64,000 nt of DNA from Stappia indica (GTDB lineage: Bacteria > Pseudomonadota > Alphaproteobacteria > Rhizobiales > Stappiaceae), in assembly GCF_001696535.1 (NCBI RefSeq), contig NZ_MBQE01000006.1, positions 434,001 through 498,000 on the forward strand, written 5' to 3'. Positions 45,410-57,883 of the stretch are shown here, piece after piece. Both the position numbers and the translations under genes were made by a program. Every line of letters begins with the position of its first letter. Positions within the stretch are counted from its first letter, which is position 1. Below the pieces are notes generated by a model. The model was not told the DNA's origin and did not search any database. It worked only from the letters and a program-made list of their open reading frames with translations.

Positions 45410-46612
45410 ATGCTCAAGCCGGACACTCTCAAACCGGACACCTGGGCGCTCACCATCCTGCTCGCCAGCCTGACGGCGCTCGGCCCGATCTCCACCGACA
45501 TGTACCTGCCGGCGCTGCCCTCGATCCTGCGCGAGCTGGAAACCAACCACGCGGCGGTGCAGCTGACCCTCTCGGTGTTCCTCGTCGGCTTCGCCGCGGG
45601 GCAGGTGTTCTACGGCCCGCTCGCCGACCGGATCGGCCGCAAGCCGGTGCTGATCGCCGGCCTTGCCATCTACGCGGTGGCGAGCCTTGCCTGCACGCTG
45701 GCGCCGAGCGTCGAGGTGCTGATCGTGGCGCGCTTCTGCCAGGCCTTCGGCGCGGCGGGACCGGTGGTGCTGGCGCGCGCCGTTGTGCGCGATCTCTACG
45801 AGGGTCCGCGCGCGGGCCAGGAACTCGCCCGCATGGGCTCGATCATGGGCCTTGCCCCGGCGATCGCGCCGTTCTTCGGCGGGTTGATCGCAGCGGCCGG
45901 CGGCTGGCGCTTCGTCTTCCTGGTGTCGGTCGCCTTCGCCGCCGTGGTGATCGTCGGCATCTGGCGCGGCCTGCCCGAGACGATCCGGGCGCGCGAGACG
46001 GCGCCCTTCTCGGTGCGGGCGATCCTGTCGGGCTTTGCCGGCCTGCTGCGCCACCGCGCCTATGCCGCCTATCTGGCGGTGGTGACGCTGACCTATTGCG
46101 GCCTCTTCGCCTTCATCTCCGGCTCGTCCTTCGTGCTGCAGGACATTTTCGGGCTCAGCCCTTCGCTCTACGGCATCGCCTTCGGCGTCTGCGCCGGCGC
46201 CTATGTGGTGGGAACGCTGATCGGCCAGCGGCTGGCGCCGAGAAAGGGCGCGGAAGTGACGATCCTGACGGGCTGCGCGGCGCTGGCGCTGGGCGGCGCG
46301 GCGATGATCGTCGCGGTCCTGGCCGTGCCCTCGGCCGTTTCCGTCATCGCGCCGATGATGCTCTACATGGTGGGTGTGGGCCTGGCCCTGCCGCAGGCGC
46401 AGGCCGCCGCGCTGATGCCCTTCCCGGATCGCGCCGGCAGCGCGTCCTCGCTGATGGGCATCTGCCAGATGAGCATTGCCGCGGCGGTCGGCATCGGCGT
46501 CGGCGCCACCCATGGCGGCACCGCCCTGCCGCTGGCGCTGATCATCGCCGCCAACGGGGCCGGCGCGGTGCTGGTGCTGCTGGTCAGCCGCCGCGCCCGC
46601 ATGGCTGGGTGA
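45410..46612 (+). CDS. Bcr/CflA-family MFS drug exporter
   Basis: A 400-residue major facilitator protein with about 12 membrane segments, of the DHA1 Bcr/CflA drug:H+ antiporter group. ALGPISTDMYLPALPSILRE is the typical first segment. GQVFYGPLADRIGRKPVLI is the loop 2-3 signature, with LARAVVRDLYEG and LAPAIAPFFGGLIAAAGGWR characteristic of the subfamily. Substrate unknown. It lies 87 bases after the YgjP-like gene, and its stop is 22 bases from the convergent PBP stop; a small hairpin (TGAGGG/CCCTCA) lies there. Confidence 0.9.
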   Translation: MLKPDTLKPDTWALTILLASLTALGPISTDMYLPALPSILRELETNHAAVQLTLSVFLVGFAAGQVFYGPLADRIGRKPVLIAGLAIYAVASLACTLAPSVEVLIVARFCQAFGAAGPVVLARAVVRDLYEGPRAGQELARMGSIMGLAPAIAPFFGGLIAAAGGWRFVFLVSVAFAAVVIVGIWRGLPETIRARETAPFSVRAILSGFAGLLRHRAYAAYLAVVTLTYCGLFAFISGSSFVLQDIFGLSPSLYGIAFGVCAGAYVVGTLIGQRLAPRKGAEVTILTGCAALALGGAAMIVAVLAVPSAVSVIAPMMLYMVGVGLALPQAQAAALMPFPDRAGSASSLMGICQMSIAAAVGIGVGATHGGTALPLALIIAANGAGAVLVLLVSRRARMAG

Positions 46613-46634
46613 GGGGCCGTGTGAGGGGCTTCCC

Positions 46635-48947
46635 TCAGCGCCCGAAGATCCGGTTGAGCAGGTCGAGCGGTCCGCCGCCGCCGCCCGAATCGCGCATCGG
46701 CGGCAGCCGGCGCGCCGGATCGCCCTCGGCGGGAATGTCGCGCATCGGCATGTCGAGCGGCGCTGCGGCGGGCTCCGCCACCTGCACCGGCCGGTCGGAC
46801 ACGCCCGGCAGGTCGGCGACCGGCAGGCCCTGGTGGCCCGCCTGCATCACGTCCTTCCAGACCTTGGCCGGCAGCGAGCCGCCGGTGGCGCGCTTGGTCG
46901 GCGAATTGTCGTCGTTGCCGAGCCAGACGGCGGTGGTCAGCGAGCCGGTGTAGCCGATGAACCAGCCGTCGCGGAAATCCTGGCTGGTGCCGGTCTTGCC
47001 GCCGGCCGGGCGGCCCGGCAGATTGGCGATCTTGCCGGTGCCGGTCGTCAGCGTCTGCGCCATCATCATGTTCATGTCGGCGAGCGTCGCATGGTCGATG
47101 ACCCGCCCCGCGCCGTCACCGGTGCGCGCGTAGAGCACCTTGCCTTCCAGCGTGCGGATCTGGCGGATGACATGCGGCACCACCGCATAGCCGCCATTGG
47201 AGAACGGCGTGTAGCCAGCGGCGATCTCCAGCGGCGTCACCTCCGAGGTGCCGAGCGAGATCGACAGGTTGGAGGCGAGCGGCGAGGTGATGCCGAGCTT
47301 GCGGGCGGTGCGGATGATGGCGCGCGGGCCGACTTCCTCCGCCAGCCGCGCGGCCACGGTGTTCAGCGACAGCGACAGCGCCTCGGTCAAGGTCACCGGG
47401 CCGCGATAGGTCTTGGTATAGTTCTTCGGCGCCCAGTTGCCGATCTTGACCGGCTCGTCGACGCGCACGGTCGCCGGTGTCAGCCCGCGCTCCAGCGCGG
47501 CGAGATAGACGAAGGGCTTGAACGCGGAACCGGGCTGGCGCCGGGCATTGACCGCCCGGTTGAACTGGCTCTGCGCATAGTCGCGGCCGCCGACCAGCGC
47601 CTTGACTGCGCCCGACCCGTCCAGCGTGACGATGGCGCCCTGGCCGACGCCGAGCTTGGCGCCTTCCTCCGACAGGGCGCGGCGCAGGGAATCCTCGGCG
47701 ATGATCTGCAGGCCGAGATCGATCGTCGTGTCGACGACGATGTCGTCCTCGATGGCGCCGACATAGCCCGGCAGCAGCTCCATCACCCAGTCGGCGACGT
47801 AGTTCTCGCTGGCCGAGGTGTGGTGGGTGACGACGCGCAGCGGCGCGGCGATGGCATCGCGCGCCTCGGCATCGGTGAGATAGCCTTCCTCGGCCATGGC
47901 CGCGAGCACGGTGGTGGCGCGCTCCTGGGCAAGGTCCGGATTGCGGGTCGGGGCATAGCGCGAGGGCGCCTTGAGCAGGCCGGCGAGCGTCGCCGCCTCC
48001 GATACGCTGATCAAACGCGCCGACTTGCCGAAATAGCGCCGGGCGGCCGCATCGACGCCATAGGCGCCGGCGCCGAAATAGACCCGGTTGAGATACATCT
48101 CCAGGATCTCGTCCTTGGAGTAGTTGGTCTCCAGCCACAGGGCGAGAACCGCTTCCTGCACCTTGCGTCGCAGGGTGCGGTCGGGCTCCAGGAACAGGTT
48201 CTTGGCGAGCTGCTGGGTCAGCGTCGAGCCGCCCTGCACCAGCCGGCCGGAGGTGAAGTTGGTCAGCACCGCACGGCCGAGGCCCAGCGGATCTAGGCCG
48301 AAATGCGAGTAGAAGCGGCGGTCCTCGATGGCGATCACCGCCTGCGGCAGATAGGGCGGCAATTGTTCGAGCCGCACCGCCTCGCCGCCGGTATCGCCGC
48401 GATTCGCCATCAACGTGCCGTCGGCCGCGACGATGCGCACGTTGGGCGGGCGCTGCGGCACCTTCCATTCGGAGGTCGGCGGCAGATAGGCGGCGTAATA
48501 GATGAGGACGCCGATGCCGGCGATGCCGCCCCAGATGCACAGGACGAAGCTCCAGTAGAGGCCGCGCCTCAGCAGGCGCGAGAGGCCGCCGCGCTGGCGC
48601 TTGGCGCGGGACTTGCCGCGTCCGCCCTTGCGGCCGCCGCCATTGCCGCCGCTGCCGCCATTGCCGCCGCCGCCCGAGAGCCGTCCGCCGGAGACGCCGC
48701 CGAGGCCGGAACCGTTGCCCGAGCCGTTGCCAGAACTGCTTCCGGCGCTGTCCAGCGAGCCGGACTTGCGGGGCGTACGCTTGCGGGCCGGTGCCGAGGA
48801 GGACGCGGAAGAGGAGGAGGGCGCGTGTCCGCCGGCCGCCGACCGGTCGGCACCGGTCAGCCGCATGTCCAGCGTTGCGCCGCTGCGCTCCATCTTCGGC
48901 TCGACGCGGGTGGTGCGCCGGCTTCCGGGTGACGATCCGCGAGCCAT
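46635..48947 (-). CDS. mrcA: Class A penicillin-binding protein 1A, with long Ser/Gly-rich tail
   Basis: A 770-residue bifunctional peptidoglycan enzyme. The first about 125 residues are cytoplasmic, Ser/Gly/Arg-rich and low in complexity. One membrane helix spans about 129-155 (YWSFVLCIWGGIAGIGVLIYY region). The glycosyltransferase domain has EDRRFYSHFGLDPLG (Glu209) and QGGSTLTQQLAKNLFL. The transpeptidase has SAFK (Ser474, Lys477), SLN and GKTGTSQDFRDGWF. Start ATG 48947; a TTG at 48977 is possible. An oligomerisation OB domain like that of E. coli PBP1A is not obvious. Divergent from the DUF1330 gene. Confidence 0.92.
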   Translation of the reverse strand: MARGSSPGSRRTTRVEPKMERSGATLDMRLTGADRSAAGGHAPSSSSASSSAPARKRTPRKSGSLDSAGSSSGNGSGNGSGLGGVSGGRLSGGGGNGGSGGNGGGRKGGRGKSRAKRQRGGLSRLLRRGLYWSFVLCIWGGIAGIGVLIYYAAYLPPTSEWKVPQRPPNVRIVAADGTLMANRGDTGGEAVRLEQLPPYLPQAVIAIEDRRFYSHFGLDPLGLGRAVLTNFTSGRLVQGGSTLTQQLAKNLFLEPDRTLRRKVQEAVLALWLETNYSKDEILEMYLNRVYFGAGAYGVDAAARRYFGKSARLISVSEAATLAGLLKAPSRYAPTRNPDLAQERATTVLAAMAEEGYLTDAEARDAIAAPLRVVTHHTSASENYVADWVMELLPGYVGAIEDDIVVDTTIDLGLQIIAEDSLRRALSEEGAKLGVGQGAIVTLDGSGAVKALVGGRDYAQSQFNRAVNARRQPGSAFKPFVYLAALERGLTPATVRVDEPVKIGNWAPKNYTKTYRGPVTLTEALSLSLNTVAARLAEEVGPRAIIRTARKLGITSPLASNLSISLGTSEVTPLEIAAGYTPFSNGGYAVVPHVIRQIRTLEGKVLYARTGDGAGRVIDHATLADMNMMMAQTLTTGTGKIANLPGRPAGGKTGTSQDFRDGWFIGYTGSLTTAVWLGNDDNSPTKRATGGSLPAKVWKDVMQAGHQGLPVADLPGVSDRPVQVAEPAAAPLDMPMRDIPAEGDPARRLPPMRDSGGGGGPLDLLNRIFGR

Positions 48948-49226
48948 CGATTCGCTCTGTTCCTCCAAGATGCGCAAGAGGGCCGGCTGCCGGTCGCTCC
49001 GGCGGCGATGGCCGGGATGCCGCGCGCCTGCCCGAGCTTCGCCTTGGAGCCTAAATGCGGCGATTTAAGGGGGTGTTAAGTACGCCGGCGCGGTCCCCGT
49101 CCCTCGTGCTGGCCGGCTTTACAGGCGTACCGGCCGCGCGCTACGCCTTGGGCCGAGACGCGGGGCCGAACCGCGGCGGCAACGGGCCGCCGCAGCCCCG
49201 CCGGCAGCTCCATGAAAGGCGCAGGC

Positions 49227-49529
49227 ATGGCAAAGGCATATTGGGTGGCACGGGTCGATGTGAGCGATCCGGACGCCTACAAGAAATATATCGAGGCGAA
49301 TGCCGAGGCATTCCGCGCCTATGGCGCCCGTTTCATCGTTCGCGGCGGCCGCTTCGAGTGCAAGGAAGGCGCCGCGCGCCAGCGCAACGTGGTGATCGAG
49401 TTCGACAGCTACGAGAAGGCTGTCGCCTGCTACGAGAGCGAGGCCTATGCCTATGCCAAGTCGCTGCGCGCCTCCCACGCGGTCTCGGACCTGGTGATCG
49501 TCGAGGGCTACGACGGCCCGCAGCCGTGA
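49227..49529 (+). CDS. DUF1330 domain protein
   Basis: A 100-residue DUF1330 protein of the dimeric alpha+beta-barrel fold. It begins MAKAYWVARVDVSDPDAYKKYI, then FIVRGGRFECKEG and RNVVIEFDSYEKAVACYES, the family pattern. Biochemical role unknown. AAAGG precedes ATG 49227 by seven bases; another ATG lies at 49212 without a good site. The next gene starts with GTGA overlapping the stop, so the two are coupled. It is divergent from the PBP gene, with 279 bases between. Confidence 0.9.
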   Translation: MAKAYWVARVDVSDPDAYKKYIEANAEAFRAYGARFIVRGGRFECKEGAARQRNVVIEFDSYEKAVACYESEAYAYAKSLRASHAVSDLVIVEGYDGPQP

Positions 49530-50005
49530 GTGCCTCCGCCGGGGCGTTCGTGGTGCGGGTCGCGGGCCCGGACGATGTCCCGGCCCTGCACGAGCTGTGG
49601 ACGGGCGAGCCGGACCGGCGCGACTGGTCCCCGGCCGCCTCTCCCGATGGTTTGCTGCCCGAGCTCGACCTGCTGGCGGCGGAAAACCGCGTCTGGGGCG
49701 CCTTTCGCCGCGGCCGGCCCGTCGCCATGGCGGCGGCGGGCGAGCTGGACGGGGCGATGTGGCTGTCTGTGCTGGGGGTGGCCCGCGACTGCCGCGGACG
49801 CGGCCTGTCGCGCTCGCTGCTGGCCTCGGTGCTCGGCCATGGCGCCTTCGCCTGCTATCCGGCGCTCGTCGCTTTCGTGCGGCCCCAGCGCGGCGGCTTT
49901 CTCGATCACGTGGGCTTCGTGCGGCTGGATGCCGGCCAGCTCGATCCCGGCGCGCGGAACATCGCCGCCCGCTACCGGCTGGAGCCCTGGGCACGGCGGC
50001 TGTGA
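49526..50005 (+). CDS. GNAT-family N-acetyltransferase
   Basis: A 159-residue GNAT protein. The acetyl-CoA-binding motif A is LGVARDCRGRGLSRSLLASVL. Earlier strand VVRVAGPDDVPALHELW is motif C/D, and the C-terminus has GFLDHVGFVRLD. The acceptor is unknown. GTG 49526 overlaps the DUF1330 stop. The C-terminal end is 31 bases from the convergent olsB stop. Confidence 0.82.
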   Translation: MSASAGAFVVRVAGPDDVPALHELWTGEPDRRDWSPAASPDGLLPELDLLAAENRVWGAFRRGRPVAMAAAGELDGAMWLSVLGVARDCRGRGLSRSLLASVLGHGAFACYPALVAFVRPQRGGFLDHVGFVRLDAGQLDPGARNIAARYRLEPWARRL

Positions 50006-50036
50006 GGGCCGCCGGACGCGCCCGGAGCGGAGCTTG

Positions 50037-50963
50037 TTACTGGTTGGCGTAGCGGCCGGCGTCGGCGCCGTAATGGTTGACGTAGCGGCTGTTGAGCGCT
50101 TCCACCGGCATGACGATCAGCACGTCGGTGGTGCCGAACTGGTGGTCGACGACGGCGCCGTCGCCGATAAAGGCGCCGAGCCGCAGGTAGCCCTTGATCA
50201 GGGGCGGCAGCTCGCGCAGCGCCTGGCGCTCGTTGACCTCGGCCTTGGGCATGCGGTTCATCTCGACATAGCGCTCGCCGACGGCGCGCACCCGCCACGT
50301 CTCCGGCGTCCTGGCATTGTGGTGCAGGAAGGCGAGCTGCGAGGCGATGCGGTCGGGATCGGTGCCCTCGATGGAGGCGCAGCCGACCATGACGTCGATC
50401 CGGTGCATCAGGACATAGGCCCAGATGCCGTGCCACAGCAGCTCCACCGTGCGCTTGGTGCGGTAGGGCTTGAGCACGCAGGAGCGGCCGAGCTCCAGGA
50501 ACTGCAGCCGCGGATGAGCGTCGACCAGCGACTGGATGTCGAATTCGGCGGCGGTGTAGAAGCCGCCATTGCGCTCGGCGACGTCCTGGCGCAGCAGGCG
50601 GTAGGTGCCGACGATGCGCGGCACGCGGCGGCCGAGCTTGTTGCGCTCGGTCAGGTCGTGGTCGAGGACCAGGAGATGGTCGCAGATGTCGTCATAGGCA
50701 TCGACGTCGCGCCGGGTCGCCTGGGTCGCCGGGTCGGCAATCGCCGACATTTCCTCGTAGAAGACGTGGTAGCGCAGCTCCTGCGCCTTGCGGATTTCCT
50801 TGGCGCTGCGCGCCAGGCGCACCTCCAGGGAACCGATGCGTCCGAGGCTGGGCACGTTGCGGCCCGACGGAGCGGCCTTCATTCCGGCCAGCCAGCTTGT
50901 CGCCATTGCGGGGGCGAACTTGCGCATCAGGCTGCGCGGCGACAGAACAGCGTTTCTTGACAT
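50037..50963 (-). CDS. olsB: OlsB-like L-ornithine N(alpha)-acyltransferase
   Basis: OlsB transfers a 3-hydroxyacyl group from ACP to ornithine, the first step of ornithine lipid synthesis. The 308-residue protein has GSLEVRLARSAKEIRKAQELRYHVFYEEMSA at the start of the domain and LELGRSCVLKPYRTKRTVELLWHGIWAYV, the family's conserved middle. Start ATG 50963 is chosen; the open frame to 51197 is Arg-rich and rejected. Family length is near 300. The acyltransferase OlsA, which completes ornithine lipid, is not adjacent. OlsB homologues sometimes have other roles, so the name is a strong family call and not proof. Confidence 0.87.
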   Translation of the reverse strand: MSRNAVLSPRSLMRKFAPAMATSWLAGMKAAPSGRNVPSLGRIGSLEVRLARSAKEIRKAQELRYHVFYEEMSAIADPATQATRRDVDAYDDICDHLLVLDHDLTERNKLGRRVPRIVGTYRLLRQDVAERNGGFYTAAEFDIQSLVDAHPRLQFLELGRSCVLKPYRTKRTVELLWHGIWAYVLMHRIDVMVGCASIEGTDPDRIASQLAFLHHNARTPETWRVRAVGERYVEMNRMPKAEVNERQALRELPPLIKGYLRLGAFIGDGAVVDHQFGTTDVLIVMPVEALNSRYVNHYGADAGRYANQ

Positions 50964-51209
50964 GGCCCCGAGCCTTCCCTGCTTGCCTCCCGCAGACGCC
51001 GCCACGTGACGGGGCCGGTGTCGGGCGCGCCCGGCCCGGCCTTTTGTGTCGTTTCGTGCGGCTTCGTCGCGCTGTCCCGGCGCCCTCAGCCGGCAAAGGA
51101 TCCCGGCGGAGGCAGGCAGGCGAATCGGCCGCGCATGGCGGACGGCCACGATGATGGCCGTGGCGTAGACCATACTTTCCCAACACTTGCGTGACAATTG
51201 GCGAAGTTT

Positions 51210-53555
51210 TCAGGGCCTGCCCGCTGCGGTCGCATCCGCAGTGCGGCGAACGATACGCCGGCGAAGCAGGTCCGGGTCGAGCGGCTTCGACAGGACCGCA
51301 TCGGCACCGGCGGCCAGCGCCGCCTTTTCCGCATCGGCGGTGACATCGGCGGTCACCACATAGACGGGCGCGCGGGGCCAGCCGCCGGCCGCCTCCATCT
51401 CGCGGAAGCGGCGGATTGCCGCAATGCCGTCGACGACCGGCATGTGCAGGTCCATCAGCAGCATGTCGCAGGACCCGTCGGCCGCCGCGGCAAGGGCGGC
51501 GGCGCCGTCGGCCGCCACCACCGGCTCGTGGCCGAGCTTGCGCAGCAACGCCTCGCTGAGCAGGCGGTTGATGTCGTTGTCGTCGGCGACGAGGATGCGC
51601 AAGGGGCGCGGTGCGCAGGTGCCGTCGCCGTGGCCTGCCTCGCCGTCCTCGCCCGTCAGCGAGCGCGGCTCGGGCCGGTCCCAGGGCGACAGGCCGGTGT
51701 CGCGGCCGAGCAGCGTGGCGCAGAGCTCGGCCAGCGAGGCGGCGCGCACCGGGCGGATCAGATAGCCGCCGAAGCCCGCCTCGCGCAGGCGCGGCAGCCG
51801 GTCGCGCTCGCTCGGCGCCAGCAGCACGCCGGCCGGCGCGGCAAGCCCGGCGGCGCGGGCACTGGCGAGCCAGGCGCCGGCATCGGTCACCGCCAGCGGA
51901 TCGAGCAGCACCAGGTCGGCAGACAGAAGCGCATCGTCGTCGTCCTCCTTGCCCGGTGCGAGCAGCGAGGTGACGGCGCCCTGCGCGGCGAGCGAGCGGG
52001 CGATCAGCGGCATCTCGATGCGGCTGGCCGAGACCAGTGCGATGCGGGCGCCGGCAAGCGCGCGGGCGGCCCGGTTTTCCCGCGCCGGCAGGGCGGGTGC
52101 GGCGTGAAGCGGCAGCTCGACGCGGAAGGCGGCGCCCTTGCCCGGCTCGGAGCGGGCGATGACATCGCCGCCCATCAGCCGGGCCAGCCGGCGCGAGATG
52201 GCAAGGCCGAGGCCCGCGCCGTCGAAGCGGCGGGCCGGGCCGTGGTCGACCTGCTCGAACTCCTCGAACAGCCGTTCGGCCTCTTCCGGGGCAAAGCCGA
52301 TGCCGGTGTCGCGCACGGTGATGGCGAAGCGGTGCGGGGGGCCGGCGGGGGTGTCCTCTCCGGTCTCGGCGATCGACTCGATGCAAATCTCGACGCCGCC
52401 GGTCTCGGTGAATTTCAGCCCGTTGCCGGCCAGGTTGAACAGGATCTGGCGCAGGCGCGTCGGGTCGGCGACGAGACGCGCGGGCATGTCGGGCGCGATG
52501 TAGCAGCCGATCTCCAGCCCCTTCGACTGGGCGCGGGGCGACAGCAGCTCGACGACGCTTTCGGCGAGCGGGGCAAGGGCGATCTCCTCCGGCGCCAGAT
52601 CCAGGCGGCCGGCCTCGATGCGCGACAGGTCGAGCACCTCGTTGATCAGCAGCAGCAGGATCTCGCCGGAGGCGCGCACCGCCTCCACATAGCTCGCCTG
52701 CTCGGCCGTCAGCCGCGTGTCGGCGAGCAGGCCGGTCATGCCGAGAATGCCGTTGAGCGGGGTGCGGATCTCGTGGCTGACGGTGGCGAGGAACCGGCTC
52801 TTGGAGGCGTTTGCGGTCTCCGCCTGGTTTCGCGCGGCAAGCAGCGCATCCTCGATGCGGCGGCGGTCGGTGACGTCGCGCAGGATGGTCTGGATCAGCG
52901 GTTCGCCGCTGGTGCCGTCGCGCACCGGCACGTCGCGCCGGGCGAACCAGCGCTCGCCGCCGGAGGTCTCCATCCGGATGTCGCGGCTCACCTCGTCTTC
53001 GGCCTTGCCGCCGTTCGCCTCCGGCAGGGCCGGGGCCCAGCCCTCCGGGAACAGCCGTTCGGCCGCGTCATTGGCATAGACGATCTCGCCGCCGGCGCGC
53101 CAGCGGGTGACCACGTCGCCGAGCGTGTCGAGCACGTCGCGCAGCCGGCCGTCGCTTTCCTTCAGCCGCCAGGCCTCGTCGCGCAGCTGTTCGTTCTCGG
53201 ATTGCAGCAGGTTGCGCTCGGAGGCGAGCGCGGCGAGGCGGGCGCTGATCTGCGCCATCTCGCGCATATGGGTGCCGCGCTGGGCCTGCAGCAATCCGCC
53301 GAGGCCGATGGCGAGCCCGGCAAGCGCCAGCGCGCCGCCGGCCGCGGCAAGGCGCAGCGGTTCGGGCACCAGCCACACGGTGAGCGCGGCGCCGGCGAGA
53401 AAGCTGGCGGCGGCGACGGCAAGCGTCAGCAGCGAGGGGCCAGAGGCGGCGGGCGTGTGCGGGGACACCTCCCCCGCACGGAGGCTGGCGCGCTCGGGGG
53501 CGGCCGCGCCGCTGTCGCGGTGCTCCGTTCCGTCATGGCGTTTCGGGGCGGCCAC
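51210..53555 (-). CDS. Hybrid sensor histidine kinase with two receiver-like domains
   Basis: 781 residues. Two membrane segments lie near 42-62 and 68-90 with almost no periplasmic loop, then a coiled-coil (about 95-135), a PAS domain (about 137-230), HisKA with His261 in [15 protein letters not shown], and HATPase ([24 protein letters not shown]). A first receiver-like region (about 503-615) keeps an Asp (552) but lacks the acidic pair, so it is degenerate. The last receiver (about 652-770) has DDND, Asp702 in [10 protein letters not shown] and Lys757 in LSKPL and looks functional. No output domain or adjacent response regulator is seen, so it probably passes phosphate to a phosphotransfer protein such as ChpT. 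Sensor input unknown. Confidence 0.9.
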   Translation of the reverse strand: MAAPKRHDGTEHRDSGAAAPERASLRAGEVSPHTPAASGPSLLTLAVAAASFLAGAALTVWLVPEPLRLAAAGGALALAGLAIGLGGLLQAQRGTHMREMAQISARLAALASERNLLQSENEQLRDEAWRLKESDGRLRDVLDTLGDVVTRWRAGGEIVYANDAAERLFPEGWAPALPEANGGKAEDEVSRDIRMETSGGERWFARRDVPVRDGTSGEPLIQTILRDVTDRRRIEDALLAARNQAETANASKSRFLATVSHEIRTPLNGILGMTGLLADTRLTAEQASYVEAVRASGEILLLLINEVLDLSRIEAGRLDLAPEEIALAPLAESVVELLSPRAQSKGLEIGCYIAPDMPARLVADPTRLRQILFNLAGNGLKFTETGGVEICIESIAETGEDTPAGPPHRFAITVRDTGIGFAPEEAERLFEEFEQVDHGPARRFDGAGLGLAISRRLARLMGGDVIARSEPGKGAAFRVELPLHAAPALPARENRAARALAGARIALVSASRIEMPLIARSLAAQGAVTSLLAPGKEDDDDALLSADLVLLDPLAVTDAGAWLASARAAGLAAPAGVLLAPSERDRLPRLREAGFGGYLIRPVRAASLAELCATLLGRDTGLSPWDRPEPRSLTGEDGEAGHGDGTCAPRPLRILVADDNDINRLLSEALLRKLGHEPVVAADGAAALAAAADGSCDMLLMDLHMPVVDGIAAIRRFREMEAAGGWPRAPVYVVTADVTADAEKAALAAGADAVLSKPLDPDLLRRRIVRRTADATAAGRP

Positions 53556-53665
53556 CTGCTCTCCTCGTCAAGGGTCGGGTTCGCGCAAGGCGCACGAACC
53601 CGCCGATCTTGGAGGGGAGAGATTGAGAAACCGTTGCGGCGAAAGGACCTTGGGGTCAGCGGTCC

Positions 53666-54664
<999 letters not shown>

Positions 54665-54753
54665 GAGGATCTCCGTTGGGTCCTCATTTAGGATGCGGCG
54701 GCCCGGCAGCCAAGGGCGAAGGGGGAGGCGGAAGGGAGCGGGAGTGGACCCGC

Positions 54754-56280
54754 TCAGGCCGCGCGCCGCTCCAGCGCGGCGCCGCGATAGCTCAGCGCCT
54801 CGGCGAGATGCAGCCGCGAGACGGCGTCCGAGCCGTCGAGATCGGCCAGCGTGCGCGCCACCTTCAGCACCCGGTGATAGCCGCGCGCCGAAAGCTGCAG
54901 CGCGTCCGCCGCCGATTGCAGCAGGTCGAGGCCGGCGGCATCGGGCGCGGCGACCTGCTCGATCAGCCGGGCGCCGGTGGCGGCATTGGTGCGGGCGGAG
55001 ACGCCGAGCGCGGCGTAGCGCTCGCTCTGGCGCCGGCGGGCACGGGCGACCCGCTCGGCGACCGCCGCGGAGCTTTCGGCCTGGGCCGGGCGCAGCAGGT
55101 CGGACGCGGCGACGGCCGGCACCTCGATGCGAAGATCGAGGCGGTCGAGCAGCGGGCCGGACAGGCGCGCCTGGTATTCGGACGCGCAGCGCTCGCCGCG
55201 CCGGCAGACATGGCCGGGCTCGCCGGCATGGCCGCAGCGGCAGGGGTTCATCGCCGCGATCAGCTGGACGCGCGAGGGATAGCTGGTGCGGTGGTTGGCG
55301 CGAACGATCACCGTCTCGCCGCTTTCCAGCGGCTGGCGCAGCCCGTCGAGCACCTGCGGCTGGAACTCAGGCAACTCGTCGAGGAACAGCACGCCGTTAT
55401 GGGCGAGCGAGACCTCGCCCGGCCGGGCGCGGATGCCGCCGCCGACGAGCGCGGCCATCGAGGCGGAATGATGCGGCGCGCGAAAAGGGCGGCGCTCGCT
55501 GAGCTTGCCGTCGGCGAGCTCCCCGGCGATGGAGGCGATCATCGACACTTCCAGCAGCTCGCGCGGGCTGAGCGGCGGCAGGATCGAGGGCAGGCGGGTC
55601 GCCAGCATCGACTTGCCGGCGCCCGGCGGGCCGATCATCAGGAGGTTGTGGCCGCCGGCCGCGGCGATCTCCAGCGCCCGCTTGGCGCTTTCCTGGCCGC
55701 GCACCTCGCAAAGGTCTGGCAGGACGGACGGATTGGCGCTCAGCTTCGGCTGCGGCCGGGAGAGGATCTGCGTGCCCTTGAAATGGTTGGCGAGCTGGAT
55801 CAGCGAAACGGGCGCCAGGATCTCCATCTCCGGATCGGCCCATGCCGCTTCCGGGCCGCAAGGCGCCGGGCAGATCAAGCCGCGGGCGAGCGTATTGGCG
55901 CCGATGGCGGCCGGCAGCACGCCGGCGACGGCGGAGATCGTGCCGTCCAGCGCCAGCTCGCCGAGCACCACGTAGCGCTCCAGCTCGGCGGCTGGCAGCG
56001 CGCCCATCGCCGCCATCAGGGCAAGGGCGATGGGCAGGTCGAAATGCGAGCCCTCCTTGGGCAGGTCGGCCGGCGCAAGGTTGACGGTGACGCGCTTGGC
56101 CGGCAGCGACAGGCCGGAGGCGATCAGCGCCGAGCGCACCCGCTCGCGGCTTTCGCCGACCGCCTTGTCCGGCAGGCCGACGATGGTGAAGGCGACCTGG
56201 CCGGGGCCGATCTGCACCTGCACGTCGACAGGTTGCGCCTCTATGCCCTGGAACGCGACCGTGGTGACCCGCGAGACCAT
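54754..56280 (-). CDS. comM: YifB/ComM-family Mg-chelatase-like AAA+ ATPase
   Basis: A 508-residue hexameric ATPase; ComM helps branch migration in natural transformation. The N-terminal Lon-like domain includes [22 protein letters not shown] and [21 protein letters not shown]. The AAA+ core has [16 protein letters not shown] (Walker A) and [12 protein letters not shown] (Walker B), with MNPCRCGH containing the first cysteines of the zinc-like motif. The C-terminal helical region ends [15 protein letters not shown]. The ATG at 56280 is the usual family start. Confidence 0.95.
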   Translation of the reverse strand: MVSRVTTVAFQGIEAQPVDVQVQIGPGQVAFTIVGLPDKAVGESRERVRSALIASGLSLPAKRVTVNLAPADLPKEGSHFDLPIALALMAAMGALPAAELERYVVLGELALDGTISAVAGVLPAAIGANTLARGLICPAPCGPEAAWADPEMEILAPVSLIQLANHFKGTQILSRPQPKLSANPSVLPDLCEVRGQESAKRALEIAAAGGHNLLMIGPPGAGKSMLATRLPSILPPLSPRELLEVSMIASIAGELADGKLSERRPFRAPHHSASMAALVGGGIRARPGEVSLAHNGVLFLDELPEFQPQVLDGLRQPLESGETVIVRANHRTSYPSRVQLIAAMNPCRCGHAGEPGHVCRRGERCASEYQARLSGPLLDRLDLRIEVPAVAASDLLRPAQAESSAAVAERVARARRRQSERYAALGVSARTNAATGARLIEQVAAPDAAGLDLLQSAADALQLSARGYHRVLKVARTLADLDGSDAVSRLHLAEALSYRGAALERRAA

Positions 56281-56511
56281 TGACCGCCCCCTCGCTCCAT
56301 GACTTTGCGCGAAACTGCTGCAATCGCAATAGACTGCAACCTAGCGCAACCTCAGGTCGGTCACAACCTCAAGGAGAGGGGCTCGGTCACGGGAAGCGCC
56401 CGCAGCCGAACTTTGCGGGAGCGGTCTTGAACGGGCGGGCTCCTCGGCACAAATCCGTATCGTCCGTTCCACATGGCGGACATCCCGGCAGACGGATCAG
56501 GAAGGACAGCC

Positions 56512-56832
56512 ATGCTCGTTACCACCACCGCCACGCTGCAGAACCGCGAGATCGCCGACTATCGCGGCATCGTCACCGGCGAGGCGATCCTCGGCGCCAA
56601 CATCTTCAAGGATCTGTTCGCCGGCATTCGCGACATCGTCGGCGGCCGGTCCGCTGCCTACGAGGAGGAACTCGCCCGCGCCCGCCAGATCGCGCTGGAG
56701 GAGATGCAGCAGCGCGCCGCCCAGCTCGGCGCCAATGCGGTGATCGGCGTCGACCTCGACTACGAGACGGTCGGCCAGAACGGCTCCATGCTGATGGTCA
56801 GCGCCACCGGAACCGCCGTCGTCGTGCGCTAG
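56512..56832 (+). CDS. ybjQ: YbjQ-family (UPF0145, heavy-metal-binding-like) protein
   Basis: A 106-residue YbjQ family protein, forming a pentameric fold; function uncertain. [35 protein letters not shown] is the conserved N-terminal block, and [21 protein letters not shown] the second. AGGAAGGA lies just before ATG 56512, so an ATG at 56473 is not used. It ends 88 bases before the convergent cysK stop, with cysK's terminator between them. Confidence 0.92.
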   Translation: MLVTTTATLQNREIADYRGIVTGEAILGANIFKDLFAGIRDIVGGRSAAYEEELARARQIALEEMQQRAAQLGANAVIGVDLDYETVGQNGSMLMVSATGTAVVVR

Positions 56833-56856
56833 GTCTCGCTCCCTTCGGCGCGCAAA

Positions 56857-56886
56857 CGAAAACGGCGGAGCCATGAGGCCCCGCCG
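56857..56886 (-). terminator. Rho-independent terminator after cysK
   Basis: On the minus strand, CGGCGG (with GCC/GGC inner pairs and one mismatch) pairs with CCGCCG around an ATGA-type 4-base loop, followed by TTTTCGTTTG. It lies about 35 bases after the cysK stop, in the gap to ybjQ. Confidence 0.75.
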
Positions 56887-56920
56887 CTGGTGATCAATAG
56901 GTCCGCAAGATGCGGGGAGC

Positions 56921-57883
<963 letters not shown>

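Noticed and set aside
56337-56369. Three CAACCT copies upstream of ybjQ
   Set aside because: Spacings of 10 and 17 bases are irregular and the motif is too short to claim an operator.
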